From Bog-473 sp963804055 (lineage in GTDB: Bacteria; Actinomycetota; Acidimicrobiia; Acidimicrobiales; RAAP-2), in NCBI GenBank assembly GCA_963804055.1, contig CAWDOU010000005.1, forward strand, positions 764,628 through 828,627: a stretch of 64,000 bases of DNA, written 5' to 3'. A model generated the notes under the pieces. That model saw only the letters and a list, made by a program, of their open reading frames with translations. It was not told the origin of the DNA and did no database searches. The stretch's first letter is position 1, and each line of letters opens with the position of its first letter. The translations under genes and the position numbers were made by a program. Of the stretch, positions 24,087 through 33,412 are shown piece by piece.

Positions 24087-25073
24087 TCAGTGGTTCAGCA
24101 GGGCCCCCACCTCGACGCCGAACCGGGCCGTCTGCTCGCAGAATTCCTCGGCACTGCGGGCCATGAAGCGCACCTGCAGGTGGTTGACGCCCATGTCGAT
24201 CAGCTCGCGCAACGAAGAGGCCACCTGGTCCGCCCCGCCCGAGAGCACCCAACTGGGCAGGTCCCAGCCCGATCCGACCGACGTCAGGTAGATCGGCTCG
24301 ACGATGGTGCCGATGTCGAGCGGCGCCCCGCCGCGCAGCTCGTCGCGCAGCTCGCGCAGCCGTGCGATCTGGCCCGGGAGGTCGCGGCGCCGTGTCCCCT
24401 GGGGGAGCCAGCCGTCCCCGTAGGCGGCGGTGCGGCGGATGGCCGCCGGGGAGGAGCCGCCTATCCAGATCGGCGGCCGGGGCTGTGCCGCCGGACGCGG
24501 CGCGATCCCCATGTCACGGGCCGGGAAGCGAGGACCGGGGAGTTCGGGGAACTCGTCGGTGAAGGCGAGCGCCAGCGCGGACACGGCCTCGTCGGTGTGG
24601 CGCCCCCGCTCGGCGAAGTCGCCCGTCAGGATCTCGTACTCCTCGGGCACGTGCCCGGCGCCCACGCCCACAATGAGGCGCCCGCCCGAGAGGTGGTCGA
24701 TGGTGGACAGCTCCTTGGCCGCGCGCAGCGGGTGGCGTTGGGCCAGGATCAGCACGTGTGAGAGCAGGTGGGTCTGCGTCGTCACCGCGGCCAACCATCC
24801 GAGCGTGGCCGTCGTGTCGTACCAGATGGTGCCCATGGCGTCGGCCAGGCGGCGCGGGATCGCCGTGTGGTCGCACACCCCGAGATAGAAGAAGCCCGCC
24901 TCGTCGGCCACCCGGGCGATGCGCGCCAGTTCGACCGGGCCCGCCTCCTTTTCCCAGTCGGCGACGTACAGCGTCGACTGCGACTGAATGGGCAGCTGCA
25001 TGCCGTACACGACCTTCCCCTCGGGGACGGCGCGTACGACGTCGGCGGGGAGCGGGGCAGCAGGGTCGGTCAT
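24087..25073 (-). CDS. LLM-class flavin/F420-dependent oxidoreductase
   Basis: 328 residues from the ATG at 25073; the frame is open further upstream only as overlap with the acyl-CoA dehydrogenase gene. It has the luciferase-like TIM barrel features VCDHTAIP near the start, then HPLRAAKELSTIDHLSGGRLIVGVGAG and PPIWIGGSSPAAIRR. The cofactor is FMN or F420. It closely recalls M. tuberculosis Rv3520c, a gene inside the cholesterol regulon (recalled). Its position directly after two acyl-CoA dehydrogenase genes supports a role in lipid or steroid breakdown; the substrate is unknown. Confidence 0.85.
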   Translation of the reverse strand: MTDPAAPLPADVVRAVPEGKVVYGMQLPIQSQSTLYVADWEKEAGPVELARIARVADEAGFFYLGVCDHTAIPRRLADAMGTIWYDTTATLGWLAAVTTQTHLLSHVLILAQRHPLRAAKELSTIDHLSGGRLIVGVGAGHVPEEYEILTGDFAERGRHTDEAVSALALAFTDEFPELPGPRFPARDMGIAPRPAAQPRPPIWIGGSSPAAIRRTAAYGDGWLPQGTRRRDLPGQIARLRELRDELRGGAPLDIGTIVEPIYLTSVGSGWDLPSWVLSGGADQVASSLRELIDMGVNHLQVRFMARSAEEFCEQTARFGVEVGALLNH

Positions 25074-25096
25074 GGCGGGACTCCGATCGGGCGAGG

Positions 25097-26135
25097 TCAG
25101 GCGGCGGGGGACGGGAGCAGGCTGCCGAGCAGGGTCGAGAGGAAGGCCGAGGAACCAAAAGTGGTGGCGAGGACGCGCGACCGCTTGAGGTGCAGGTGCA
25201 GCGGGACCTCCCACGTGTAGCCCATTCCCCCGTGTACCTGGATCGCGGTGCGGGCGTTGGTGATCGCCGCCTCGTCGGCCAGCAGCTTGGCGCCGGCGGC
25301 GGCGCGCTGCTGCCAGGCGAGCGGAGTCGTCCCCGCCGCCTCCGCCTCGGCGGCCAGCACGTCCGGCGCGTCCGCCAGGCAGGCTGCGGCGTGGACCGCC
25401 GCCCGCGCCACCTCGGCGCGCACCAGCATGTCGGCGCACATGTGCTTGACGGCCTGAAAGGTGCCGATCGGCTTGCCGAATTGCTCCCGCTCCTTGGCGT
25501 ACGCCACGGCGAGGTCAAGGGTCTGCGCGGCGTGGCCCACCTGCAGCGCGGCCGTGAGGATGGCGCCGTCGCGGAACAGTTCCCGGTCGGGGTCGTCGAG
25601 GTCGAGAGGCGCCGGCAGTCGGGACAGCTGCCACAGCGGCGTGAGCGGGTCGAGGGGGTTGGCGACGCGCTGCGCCGTGGGGGCGTCCCTGATGGTCGTC
25701 ATCAGCGAACGCCCCGCCGCCGAGGCCGCCTCCGGGGAGGGAGAGCGCGGCATGGAGCGAGGACAGGTGTTCGACGAGCCAGGGCGGGCCACTCGAGCTG
25801 ATGCAGATGCCCACCATGGCCCTGCCCTCGGCCGCCCCCGGGACCAGGCCCCTCGTGGCGGCGAGGAAGGTGCCGACCAGCGGCCCGGGGACGAGCGCCC
25901 GTCCGAGCTCTTCGAAGACCACGGCGGCGTCGGACAGCGCCAGGCCGATGCCCGCCGGCTCGGGCAGCGTCAGGGAGAAGATGCCGATGTCGCCCAGGGC
26001 GGCCCAATCGTCGGCGTCGACGACGCGCTCCTCGCCTTCACGGGCCCGGATCTTGTCGAGCGGGAGGCGCCCGGCCAGCATGGCGCGGACCCCGTCGGCC
26101 AACTCGCGCTGGGCTTCGCTCACCCGGAAGTCCAT
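25097..26135 (-). pseudogene. Acyl-CoA dehydrogenase (FadE-type second subunit), frameshifted
   Basis: The N-terminal half starts at the ATG at 26135 (MDFRVSEAQRELADGVRAML). The C-terminal half, in another frame, carries the FAD-binding features AYAKEREQFGKPIG and QVHGGMGYTWE. Skipping one base joins them into ~345 residues, the usual size. The best site is the run of four C on the plus strand at 25712-25715, where one base too many would explain the break. The start overlaps the stop of the preceding FadE gene (TGATG), as expected for translationally coupled heterotetramer subunits. Either the gene is broken or the base count is wrong. Confidence 0.75.
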
Positions 26136-27316
26136 CAGCGCGCCTTGGGCAGGCCGAGGATGCGCTCGGCCACGATGTTGCGCTGGACCTGCGAGGTGCC
26201 GGCGGCGATGGTCAGGTTGATCGACTTGTACCAGTTGTGCACCTGCTCGGCGTTGCCGATCGGCCCGCCCGGCCCCGTGAGGGGTTCGGCCGTGAGCGCG
26301 GCCGAGTCGAGCATCTCCATGGCGAGGTCGCCCAGCGCCTGCGCGTGTTCGGAGAACGAGAGCTTGAACACCGAGCCGCCGATGCCGGGGACGCCGGTCT
26401 GTGCCGCTTCCGAGACGTTGCGTTTGGTCAACGCCCACAGGGCGTCGAACGCCGCGACCAGGCGGCCGATGCGCTTCTGGAGGCTGGCGTCGGTGCGGAA
26501 GAGGTCGAGCCGGGTCCCGATGGCGTGCAGCTCGCCGAGCAGCCGCATCGCCTCGAGGAGCTCGCCCACGAAGGCGGTGCCGCGTTCGAAGGAGAGGGTG
26601 ACCATCGTGACCCGCCACCCGTCGTTCTCCTCCCCGACGCGGTTCGCCACAGGAATGCGCACCTCGTTCAGGAAGAGCTGGGCGAACTCCGTCGTGCCCT
26701 CAATCGTCCGCAGGGGCCGGATCTCAATGCCGGGCGCGTCCATCGGCATGATGAGCCAGGTGATGCCGCGGTTGCGCTCCTCGCCCGTGCGCACCAGCAG
26801 CTCGCAGTTGTCGGCCACCTCGGCGTGCGAGGTCCAGATCTTCGAGCCGGTCACCACGTAGTCGTCGCCGTCTCTGACGGCTTTGGTGCGCAGCGACGCC
26901 AGGTCCGACCCGGCGTCAGGCTCGCTGAAGCCCTGGCACCACACCTCCCGCCCCTGCAGGATGGCGGGCAGGTAGCGCTCCTTCTGGGCTGCTGTGCCCT
27001 CGGCGATGATGGTCGGGCCGGCGTGCAGCAGCCCGACGAAGTTCACGCCCACGTAGGGCGCGCCGGCCCGCTCGCACTCCTCCTTGAAGATCAGCTGCTC
27101 CACCGGCGACGAACCGCGCCCGCCTCCCTCGGCGGGCCAGTCCACGCCGGCGTAACCCGCCTCGAAGAGCAGCTGCTGCCAGCGCAGGTCGTAGGCGCGC
27201 CGCCCCGCCCAGTCGTCGTGCGGGGGCGGCGCGCCGACTCCCGGCAGGGTGGCGGCCAGCCACTGCCGCAGCTCGTCGCGGAAGGCCTGCTCCGACGCGG
27301 TGTAGCGGAGGTCCAT
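26135..27316 (-). CDS. Acyl-CoA dehydrogenase, FadE type
   Basis: 393 residues. Family signatures include WCQGFSEPDAGSDLASL (FAD/substrate loop), GSKIWTS, and a C-terminal AGTSQVQRNIVAERILGLP. It should oxidise an acyl-CoA to the 2-enoyl-CoA with FAD. Pairing with the second, diverged FadE gene that it overlaps by 1 nt is typical of actinobacterial alpha2beta2 steroid dehydrogenases; this subunit has the C-terminal substrate-loop pattern. It follows the amidohydrolase gene by 30 nt. Confidence 0.92.
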   Translation of the reverse strand: MDLRYTASEQAFRDELRQWLAATLPGVGAPPPHDDWAGRRAYDLRWQQLLFEAGYAGVDWPAEGGGRGSSPVEQLIFKEECERAGAPYVGVNFVGLLHAGPTIIAEGTAAQKERYLPAILQGREVWCQGFSEPDAGSDLASLRTKAVRDGDDYVVTGSKIWTSHAEVADNCELLVRTGEERNRGITWLIMPMDAPGIEIRPLRTIEGTTEFAQLFLNEVRIPVANRVGEENDGWRVTMVTLSFERGTAFVGELLEAMRLLGELHAIGTRLDLFRTDASLQKRIGRLVAAFDALWALTKRNVSEAAQTGVPGIGGSVFKLSFSEHAQALGDLAMEMLDSAALTAEPLTGPGGPIGNAEQVHNWYKSINLTIAAGTSQVQRNIVAERILGLPKAR

Positions 27317-27346
27317 GCGTCAGGCGTCAGGCGACGGCGACGGTGG

Positions 27347-28555
27347 TCAGGCGGGGAGGTCGAGGCCGAACAGCTTGATCGCGTTGCCGCGCACGATCTT
27401 GCGGCGCTGCTCGTCCGTGAGGTCCGCCATCTGCTCCTCGGCGATCTCGCGCGTGCGGGGCCACGTCGAGTCCGAGTGCGGGTAGTCCGACTCGTAGGTG
27501 ATGTTGTCCTCGCCGATCTCGTCCACCGAGCGCAGGCCGTGGGCGTCGTCGAAGAAACACCCCCACACGTGGCCCGGGAAGTAGCTGGAGGGCTTCTCCG
27601 GCACGATGTCGGCGACCCCGCCCCACCCGCGGTTGTCCTCCCAGACGCGGTCGGCTCGCTCCAAAATGTAGGGAATCCAGCCGATCTGCCCCTCCGAGTA
27701 GGCGATCTTCAGCTCGGGGATGCGCACGAAGACGCCGCTGAAGAGGAAGTCGACGAGCGAGAAGGTGGCGTTGGTGTGCGTGAGCGTCGAGCCCACCGCC
27801 GGCGGTGCGTCCGCCGACGTCGACGGCATCTTCGAGGACGATCCGATGTGCATGTTGACGATGGTCTGCGTCTCGGCGCAGGCGCGGAAGAACGGGTCCC
27901 AGTAGTGGTCGGGGTCGTGCACGCTCGGCAGGCCGAGGAACGGCGGGATCTCGCTGAAGCACACGGCCCGCACGCCGCGGTCCGCGTTGCGCCGCACTTC
28001 CGTCGCCGCCAGCTCGGCGTCCCACAGGGGGATCAGGCACAAGGGGATGAGGCGGCCGCCCGAGTCGCCGCACCACTCCTCGACCATCCAGTCGTTGTAG
28101 GCCTCAATGCAGAGCAGGCCGAGCTCCCTGTCCTTCGCCTCGGTGAACGTCTGGCCGCAGAAGCGGGGGAACGTCGGGAAGCACAGCGCCGCCTCGATGT
28201 GGTTGGCGTCCATGTCGTCGAGACGGGGCTTCACCTCGTAGGAGCCCGGGCGCATGTCCTCGTAGGTGACGCCCTTCATGGTCACCTCGTCGCGGGGGAC
28301 GCCCACGGCGGAGTCGACGCGCAGCAGCGGGCGCTTCAGGTCCTCGTAGTACCACCAGTCGACGGGCACGCCCTCGGACCCGGGCTTCACCTTGAGCGAC
28401 CCGCCCCGGTACTCCACCTCGGGCATGGGGGCGCGGACAATCCTCGGCCCGACCTCCGCGTACTTGGAGGGAAGACGGTCCTGCCACACATTGGGCGGCT
28501 CGACCACGTGGTCGTCGACCGAGATGATCATCGGCAGGGGCTCGGGCATGGGCAT
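27347..28555 (-). CDS. Amidohydrolase-2 family metal-dependent hydrolase
   Basis: 402 residues, a TIM-barrel hydrolase/decarboxylase of the ACMSD-like group. The N-terminal metal motif reads SVDDHVVEP rather than a plain HxH. Further motifs are NMHIGSSS, IAYSEGQIGWIPY and ITYESDYPHSD. First gene of a minus-strand operon with FadE and LLM genes, so probably a ring- or acyl-degrading hydrolase, but its substrate is unknown. Two candidate starts exist, ATG 28555 and ATG 28549; a -10-like box 8 nt before the second favours 28549. A 15-bp palindrome lies just upstream. Confidence 0.85.
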   Translation of the reverse strand: MPMPEPLPMIISVDDHVVEPPNVWQDRLPSKYAEVGPRIVRAPMPEVEYRGGSLKVKPGSEGVPVDWWYYEDLKRPLLRVDSAVGVPRDEVTMKGVTYEDMRPGSYEVKPRLDDMDANHIEAALCFPTFPRFCGQTFTEAKDRELGLLCIEAYNDWMVEEWCGDSGGRLIPLCLIPLWDAELAATEVRRNADRGVRAVCFSEIPPFLGLPSVHDPDHYWDPFFRACAETQTIVNMHIGSSSKMPSTSADAPPAVGSTLTHTNATFSLVDFLFSGVFVRIPELKIAYSEGQIGWIPYILERADRVWEDNRGWGGVADIVPEKPSSYFPGHVWGCFFDDAHGLRSVDEIGEDNITYESDYPHSDSTWPRTREIAEEQMADLTDEQRRKIVRGNAIKLFGLDLPA

Positions 28556-28557
28556 CG

Positions 28558-28563
28558 AGCGTA
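28558..28563 (-). promoter_or_regulatory. -10-like box TACGCT for the amidohydrolase operon
   Basis: Read on the minus strand, TACGCT fits TANNNT. It lies 8 nt before the ATG at 28549, a spacing that fits leaderless transcription. Confidence 0.4.
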
Positions 28564-28571
28564 GCCCGCAC

Positions 28572-28586
28572 CTGACGGGGCGTCAG
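28572..28586. promoter_or_regulatory. Operator candidate CTGACG-GGG-CGTCAG
   Basis: Perfect 6-bp inverted repeat with a 3-bp centre. It lies 8 bp upstream of the -10-like box of the amidohydrolase operon. The same arms occur at 44209 and, imperfectly, at 37073. Confidence 0.6.
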
Positions 28587-28613
28587 ATGCGCCGTCGCCG
28601 CCGGCGCCGCCGG

Positions 28614-29336
28614 CTAGAAGACCTCGTCGAACAGGTCGACCATGGCCTGCCAGGACCGGCGGTCCGTGGCCTCGTCGTAGGCGATCCCGGGAAAGGTGTC
28701 CGGCGAGGCCAGCTTGTTGGTGAAGGAGTGGACGGCGCCGCCGTAGACGTTCATCTCCCAGTCGACGCCGCCGGCCCGCATTTCGTCCTCGAAGGCGCGC
28801 CGCTCGTCGGCGTGCACCATGGGGTCGTCAGCCCCGATGCAGACCAGGACCTTCCCGGTGATGTTGCGGGCGTCCTCGGGGTGCACCGTGGAGAGCCCGG
28901 AGTGGAAGCCGACGACGGCCTTGAGGTCGGCGCCGCCACGGGCCAGCTCCAGGGACAGCGTGCCGCCGAAGCAGAAGCCGATGGCGGCCAGGCGCGCGGG
29001 GTCGGTGCGCGGCTCGGCCCGCAGGATGTCCAGGCCGGCGGTCCCGATGGCCAGGGCGCGCGGCGGGTCGGAGCGCAGCTCGCCGATCCGGCCCATCATC
29101 TGCTCCCGGTCGGCGATCGGCTTGCCCTCGCCGTGGTAGTCGAGCGCGAAGGCCACGTAGCCCAGCTCGTCGGTGAGCCGGGCCGCCCGTTCCCGGGCGT
29201 GGTCGTCGAGGCCGGGCCCCTCGTGGCAGACCAGGACGCCGGGACGGCGGTCGGCGCCGTCGTCGTCGGGCAGGGCGAGCGTGCCGATCATGGTGCGGCC
29301 GTCGGCGTCGTAGCTGATGTCACGGGTGGTGGCCAT
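28614..29336 (-). CDS. Dienelactone hydrolase family protein
   Basis: 240 residues. The Cys nucleophile elbow is GFCFGG (~residue 121), with Asp in GADDPMVHADE and His in YGGAVHSFTN, the Cys-Asp-His triad of dienelactone hydrolases. Cytoplasmic hydrolase; its true substrate is not shown by the sequence. It is divergent from the lipoprotein gene, with 44 bp between the start codons, and lies just beyond the palindromic operator of the amidohydrolase operon. Confidence 0.88.
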   Translation of the reverse strand: MATTRDISYDADGRTMIGTLALPDDDGADRRPGVLVCHEGPGLDDHARERAARLTDELGYVAFALDYHGEGKPIADREQMMGRIGELRSDPPRALAIGTAGLDILRAEPRTDPARLAAIGFCFGGTLSLELARGGADLKAVVGFHSGLSTVHPEDARNITGKVLVCIGADDPMVHADERRAFEDEMRAGGVDWEMNVYGGAVHSFTNKLASPDTFPGIAYDEATDRRSWQAMVDLFDEVF

Positions 29337-29367
29337 GGGTGCACCGTACCGTCCGCCCGTTGCACGC

Positions 29368-29373
29368 CATACT
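29368..29373 (+). promoter_or_regulatory. -10-like box CATACT
   Basis: It lies 7 nt before the ATG at 29381, consistent with a leaderless transcript for the lipoprotein gene. Confidence 0.35.
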
Positions 29374-29380
29374 GGCGGCC

Positions 29381-30520
29381 ATGCGCGGGATACCTGGTCG
29401 GCACCTGCAATTGGGATTGGTGGCGGCGATGGCGGCGATAGCGGCGCCGGTCCTGCTCGGCGCCTGCGGCGGCTCGGGCTCCCCGACGCCGACCTCGCCC
29501 GCCAACCGCTCGTCGACGACCACCACGGGCGGCGGCGCCCCGGCCACCACCGTTCCGGCGCCGCCCTCGGGCCCCCTGACGCTGGGCGGGCCGATCGCCA
29601 TCCCGTTCTCGGCCGCCCGGGTGACGGCGGCGGAGAGCCCCGACGGCGCCGTCTTCGCCGCCCCCCAGGACCCGACGAGCCAGACCGGCGCGGTCGCCTG
29701 GGTCGTCGACGGCAACGGCCCGGCGCAGATCGCCGAGCACGTGCCGACCGGCATCGCCGCGCTGGCCGCCGACGGCACCAACTTCTACGTGGCGACCTAC
29801 TCGACGGTGTTCGCCTACAACCGCACCAGCGGCAACCAGGACGGGCAGTGGACCATGCCCGCCGTGCCGACGGCGAACAGCTCGGACAACGACCTCGTCG
29901 CGCTGGCGGCGGCCAACGGTTCCGTCTTCGTCTCCGTCACGCGGGGCAACAACGTGAGCGTCTACACCATCAACCCGGGCGCGACCACCGCACCGCACCT
30001 GCTCCTGACCGGGCTCGGTGACGCCATCGGGTCCGACGGCTCGGTCTACTACGAGCGCAGCGACCACCGCCTGGCGGCGCGGCGCCCGAACGGGGCCACC
30101 GCCCTCGGGCCGACGCTGGCCGACACCCCGAACGGGTTGGGCGGCGGCGTGCAGTATCTCGACGTGATCGCCGGGGGCGCGGTCTGGGTCAGCGAGCCCG
30201 CCGGCCAGGGCCTCGATGCGACGTACACCACCTACGACGCCGCCACGCTCCACCCGCTGGGGTCCTTCCAGGGCTCGGTGACGAGCGCAATCGTCGACTC
30301 GAGTGCGGGCGCCCTGGTGCTCGAATCAGCCGGCAGCGACCCCGCCTGCCCGCAGGCGGCTCCGTCCACCCCGACCTCGTGCGTCTTCAACATCGTGCCG
30401 CAGGGCCCGGTCAGCAACGCGGTGGGCGTCGGCTCGGCCGTGACGCTCCTCGGCCCCGACCCCGCCGTCATCGTCTCCGACACCAACTCGGGCCAGTTCG
30501 ACCTCAACCGCCTGACCTGA
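29381..30520 (+). CDS. Predicted lipoprotein with beta-propeller-like repeats
   Basis: 379 residues from the ATG at 29381; the frame opens at a GTG at 29339, but the signal sequence fits the later start. The signal peptide MRGIPGRHLQLGLVAAMAAI leads to a lipobox ending LLGAC. A Ser/Thr/Pro-rich linker follows, then a ~320-residue beta-rich domain with recurring short motifs (GAVAWVVDGNG, GTNFYVATYS, NGSVFVSVTRGNN, GSDGSVYYE) suggesting a propeller. No catalytic motif. Probably anchored on the outer face of the membrane; function unknown. Confidence 0.75.
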   Translation: MRGIPGRHLQLGLVAAMAAIAAPVLLGACGGSGSPTPTSPANRSSTTTTGGGAPATTVPAPPSGPLTLGGPIAIPFSAARVTAAESPDGAVFAAPQDPTSQTGAVAWVVDGNGPAQIAEHVPTGIAALAADGTNFYVATYSTVFAYNRTSGNQDGQWTMPAVPTANSSDNDLVALAAANGSVFVSVTRGNNVSVYTINPGATTAPHLLLTGLGDAIGSDGSVYYERSDHRLAARRPNGATALGPTLADTPNGLGGGVQYLDVIAGGAVWVSEPAGQGLDATYTTYDAATLHPLGSFQGSVTSAIVDSSAGALVLESAGSDPACPQAAPSTPTSCVFNIVPQGPVSNAVGVGSAVTLLGPDPAVIVSDTNSGQFDLNRLT

Positions 30521-30546
30521 CGGCGGCGGCGGTGTCGTCGTCGTCG

Positions 30547-31359
30547 TCAATACGACATGGAGACGCCGCCGTTGGGGCTGAGCAGCTGCCCCGTCACGTA
30601 GCTGCTGGCGTCCGAGGCGAGATACAGCACGGCGTAGGCGATCTCGGACGTCTCGCCGACGCGCCGCAGCGGGGCGAAACGCGCCATGGGCGCCAGCGTG
30701 GCCGCCTTGGCCTCCTCGTTCACGGTGCCGTCGGGATTCGTGTAGTAGCGCGCCGTCATGTTGGTCGGTATGAATCCGGGCGCCACCGAGTTGACCCGCA
30801 CGCCGTGCTTGCCGACCTCGACCGCCATCGACTTGGTCAGCTGGGCCACGCCTGCCTTGCAGATGGCGTAGGGCCCGATGCCCGGTGCGGGGGCCAGCAC
30901 CGCCGATGAGCTCATGTTGACGATGGAGCCGCCGCCCTGTGCGACCATCACCTTCCCGGCGGCCTGACAGCCGTACAGCACGCCCTTGAGGTTCACCGCC
31001 AGGATGCGGTCGAACTCGTCGGGGTCGACGTCGATGATGGGGCTGTCGATCATGATGCCGGCGATGTTGCACATGACGTGCAGCCCGCCGTGACGCGCCG
31101 CGATGTTCTGCACGAGCGTCTCCGCGGCGCCCCGGGCCGCCACGTTGAGCTCGGCGCTCTCGGCCCGGCCCCCCTGGCCGAGGATGGCCGCCGCGGTCTC
31201 CGACGCCGTGCTGCCGTTGATGTCGGCGCACACCACGGTGGCGCCGGCCCCGGCGAGGACCTCGGCGGTCGTGCGCCCGATGCCGCTGCCGGCCCCGGTG
31301 ACGAGGGCCACCCGGCCGGTCAGATCGAATGCGTGGCGGACGCTCTGGGCTGTTTCCAT
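30547..31359 (-). CDS. Short-chain dehydrogenase/reductase (SDR)
   Basis: 270 residues, classical SDR: cofactor motif TGAGSGIG, structural motif NIAG, catalytic Ser in NMSSSAV and YAICK for Tyr/Lys. An Asp after the second beta strand (VCADIN) favours NAD over NADP. Substrate unknown. It stands alone between the lipoprotein gene (convergent) and ogt (24 bp downstream of ogt's end, same strand as ogt). Confidence 0.9.
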   Translation of the reverse strand: METAQSVRHAFDLTGRVALVTGAGSGIGRTTAEVLAGAGATVVCADINGSTASETAAAILGQGGRAESAELNVAARGAAETLVQNIAARHGGLHVMCNIAGIMIDSPIIDVDPDEFDRILAVNLKGVLYGCQAAGKVMVAQGGGSIVNMSSSAVLAPAPGIGPYAICKAGVAQLTKSMAVEVGKHGVRVNSVAPGFIPTNMTARYYTNPDGTVNEEAKAATLAPMARFAPLRRVGETSEIAYAVLYLASDASSYVTGQLLSPNGGVSMSY

Positions 31360-31382
31360 CCGCGCACCCTAGGCCGTGACCC

Positions 31383-31844
31383 CTATGCCGTCACACCCTC
31401 GAGCGCGAGCAGCGCGCGCTTGACGCTCAGCCCGCCGCCGTAGCCGCCGATCCCGTTGCTGGCCACCACGCGGTGGCAGGGCACAATGATGGCGATCGGG
31501 TTGCGGCCGTTGGCCTGGCCCACGGCCCGAGGCCCCCGGGGGCGCCCGACCCGGCGGGCCAGCTCGCCGTAGCTGATGGTCACGCCGTAGGGGATGCGCG
31601 ACAACTCGGCCCATACCTCGCGCTGGAACGCGGTGCCGTCGAGCTCCGTGCGCAGGTCGAATTCGGTGCGCTCGCCGGCGAAGTACTCCTCGAGCTGTGT
31701 CGCCGCCTCCTTCAGGACGGGCGTCGCCTCGTCGCGGCGGCCGAGGCCCGTGTCGTTGGGGAGACGGAGGCCGATCAACACGTCGCCGTCCGCCTCCAGG
31801 ACGATCTGCCCGATGGGGGTGTCGAGGGGCATGGTGGCGGTCAT
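31383..31844 (-). CDS. ogt: Methylated-DNA--[protein]-cysteine S-methyltransferase
   Basis: 153 residues from the ATG at 31844. It removes alkyl groups from O6-alkylguanine by transfer to its own cysteine, Cys123 in the motif IVPCHRV; the DNA-binding recognition region precedes it (RVGRPRGPRAVGQANGRNP). Length is typical. The start overlaps the stop of the ada-alkA gene by 4 nt (ATGA), so the two repair functions are translationally coupled. The same alkA-ogt order is known in mycobacteria. Confidence 0.95.
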   Translation of the reverse strand: MTATMPLDTPIGQIVLEADGDVLIGLRLPNDTGLGRRDEATPVLKEAATQLEEYFAGERTEFDLRTELDGTAFQREVWAELSRIPYGVTISYGELARRVGRPRGPRAVGQANGRNPIAIIVPCHRVVASNGIGGYGGGLSVKRALLALEGVTA

Positions 31845-33412
31845 GCGGCACGTCCTTTCGTCCGTCGGCTGGGAAGTTGCGGCGTGGCGGCGGTGGGCAT
31901 CGCCCACAGGTGGGCCATGGCGTAGCTGCGCCAGGGCCGCCAGTGCTCGGTGAGCTCGCGCAGGTGCACCGGGTCGTCGGGGAGTCCCAGCGCCACGGCC
32001 GACCGCCGGATGCCGAGGTCGGTCGGCATGAAGGCGTCGGGGTCCCGCAGCGCACGCATGGCGACGTATTCCGCGGTCCACGGGCCGATGCCGGGCAGGG
32101 CCACCAGGGAGCGGCGCAGCTCGGACGCGTCGGCCCCGGGGTCGATGACCACGTCACCGTCGTCGACGGCGCGGGCCAACGCCACCAGGGCGCGCCGCCG
32201 GCCTGCCGGCATGGCGAAGGCGCCGGGCTCGCGCTCGGCCAGGTCGACCAGCGCGGCCGGCGTGGGGAAGAGGTGGGTCACCGCGCCGACCGCTGCGGGC
32301 AGCTGCTCGCCGGCCGCGTGCACGAGCCGGCCGGCCACCGTGCGTGCCCCGGTCACCGAGACCTGTTGGCCGATGACGGCGCGCACGGCGAGCTCGAAGC
32401 CGTCGGCCGAGCCCGGGACGCGCCGCCCGGGATCACGCCGCACCAGGGCACCGACGAGCGGGTCGTCCCGCAGGGCCTCCCAGATGGCGACCGGATCGGC
32501 ATCGAGGTCGAGCAGCTGGCGGCAGCGTGCCACCGCGGTGTGCAGGTCGCGCAGGTCCGAGAGGACCAGATCGCCCTCCACGTACGCCGGCCCCGTGCCG
32601 CCGTCCGCCTCGGGGGCGCGCAGTGTGACGATCCCGGGCCCGTGCGGCAGCCGCATGCTGCGCGTGTAGGAGGCGCCGTCGAGCTGCTCGACCCCGGGCA
32701 GCGCGCGCACGCCGAGGAACCCGAGCACGGAGGCGGGGTCGAAGGGCTGGCGGCAGGGGAGGCGGAGCCGGATGGCCTGGGACGGCGGCTCCCGGCGGGC
32801 GCGCGTGCCCTGTGCCGTGCGCGCGGCGCGGGCCCGCAGCCCGCTCGGCGTGTCGGCGAACGTCTCGCGTACGGTGTCGTTGCACTGGCGCACGCTGGAG
32901 AAGCCGGCGGCGAAGGCGACGTGGGCCACGGGGAGATCGGTGGTCTCGAGCAGGACGCGCGCCGTCTGGCTGCGCTGCGCCCGGGCGAGGGCCAGCGGCC
33001 CGGTGCCCACCTCGGTCGTGATGAGGCGGTTGAGCTGGCGGGTGCTGTAGCCGAGGCGGTCGGCCAGTCCCTCGACCCCCTCGCGGTCGACGACCCCGTC
33101 GCGGATCAGGCGCATGGCGCGGGCGACGACGTCGGCCCGGACGTTCCACTCGGGTGAGCCGGGCGTGGCGTCGGGCCGGCAGCGCAGGCAGGCGCGGAAC
33201 CCGGCCTGCTGGGCCGCGGCCGCGGTGGCGTAGAAGCGCATGTTCTCGCGCTTGGGGGTGCGGGCCGGACAGCTGGGGCGGCAGTAGATCCCGGTGGAGG
33301 TCACGGCGCAGAAGAACTGGCCGTCGAAGCGGGCGTCCTTGCTCTGCGCCGCCTGGTAGCAGCGGTCCGGGTCCTCCAGCACGGCGGCCAGCCTGGCACG
33401 CGGCTGCGACAT
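31841..33412 (-). CDS. alkA: Ada-AlkA fusion: alkylation-response regulator and 3-methyladenine DNA glycosylase
   Basis: 523 residues. Residues ~15-90 are the Ada zinc domain with Cys44, Cys48, Cys75 and Cys78 (IYCRPSC, CLRC); one of these accepts methyl from phosphotriesters and switches on the regulator. Residues ~95-200 are an AraC-type HTH (LADRLGYSTRQLNRLI). Residues ~220-500 are AlkA, with N-terminal domain and HhH-GPD core (LPGIGPWTAEY) and the catalytic Asp in MPTDLGIRR. The O6-methyltransferase domain of E. coli Ada is absent and is supplied by the coupled ogt gene. Probably autoregulated when methylated. Confidence 0.94.
   Translation of the reverse strand: MSQPRARLAAVLEDPDRCYQAAQSKDARFDGQFFCAVTSTGIYCRPSCPARTPKRENMRFYATAAAAQQAGFRACLRCRPDATPGSPEWNVRADVVARAMRLIRDGVVDREGVEGLADRLGYSTRQLNRLITTEVGTGPLALARAQRSQTARVLLETTDLPVAHVAFAAGFSSVRQCNDTVRETFADTPSGLRARAARTAQGTRARREPPSQAIRLRLPCRQPFDPASVLGFLGVRALPGVEQLDGASYTRSMRLPHGPGIVTLRAPEADGGTGPAYVEGDLVLSDLRDLHTAVARCRQLLDLDADPVAIWEALRDDPLVGALVRRDPGRRVPGSADGFELAVRAVIGQQVSVTGARTVAGRLVHAAGEQLPAAVGAVTHLFPTPAALVDLAEREPGAFAMPAGRRRALVALARAVDDGDVVIDPGADASELRRSLVALPGIGPWTAEYVAMRALRDPDAFMPTDLGIRRSAVALGLPDDPVHLRELTEHWRPWRSYAMAHLWAMPTAATPQLPSRRTKGRAA

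Noticed and set aside
27316..27335. Repeated GCGTCAG motifs between the FadE and amidohydrolase genes
   Set aside because: The two half-motifs are direct, not inverted, and lie inside the operon, so they do not form the palindrome seen at 28572 and 44209.
26237..28564. 775-residue plus-strand open frame
   Set aside because: Antisense of the acyl-CoA dehydrogenase and amidohydrolase genes, which carry complete family motifs.
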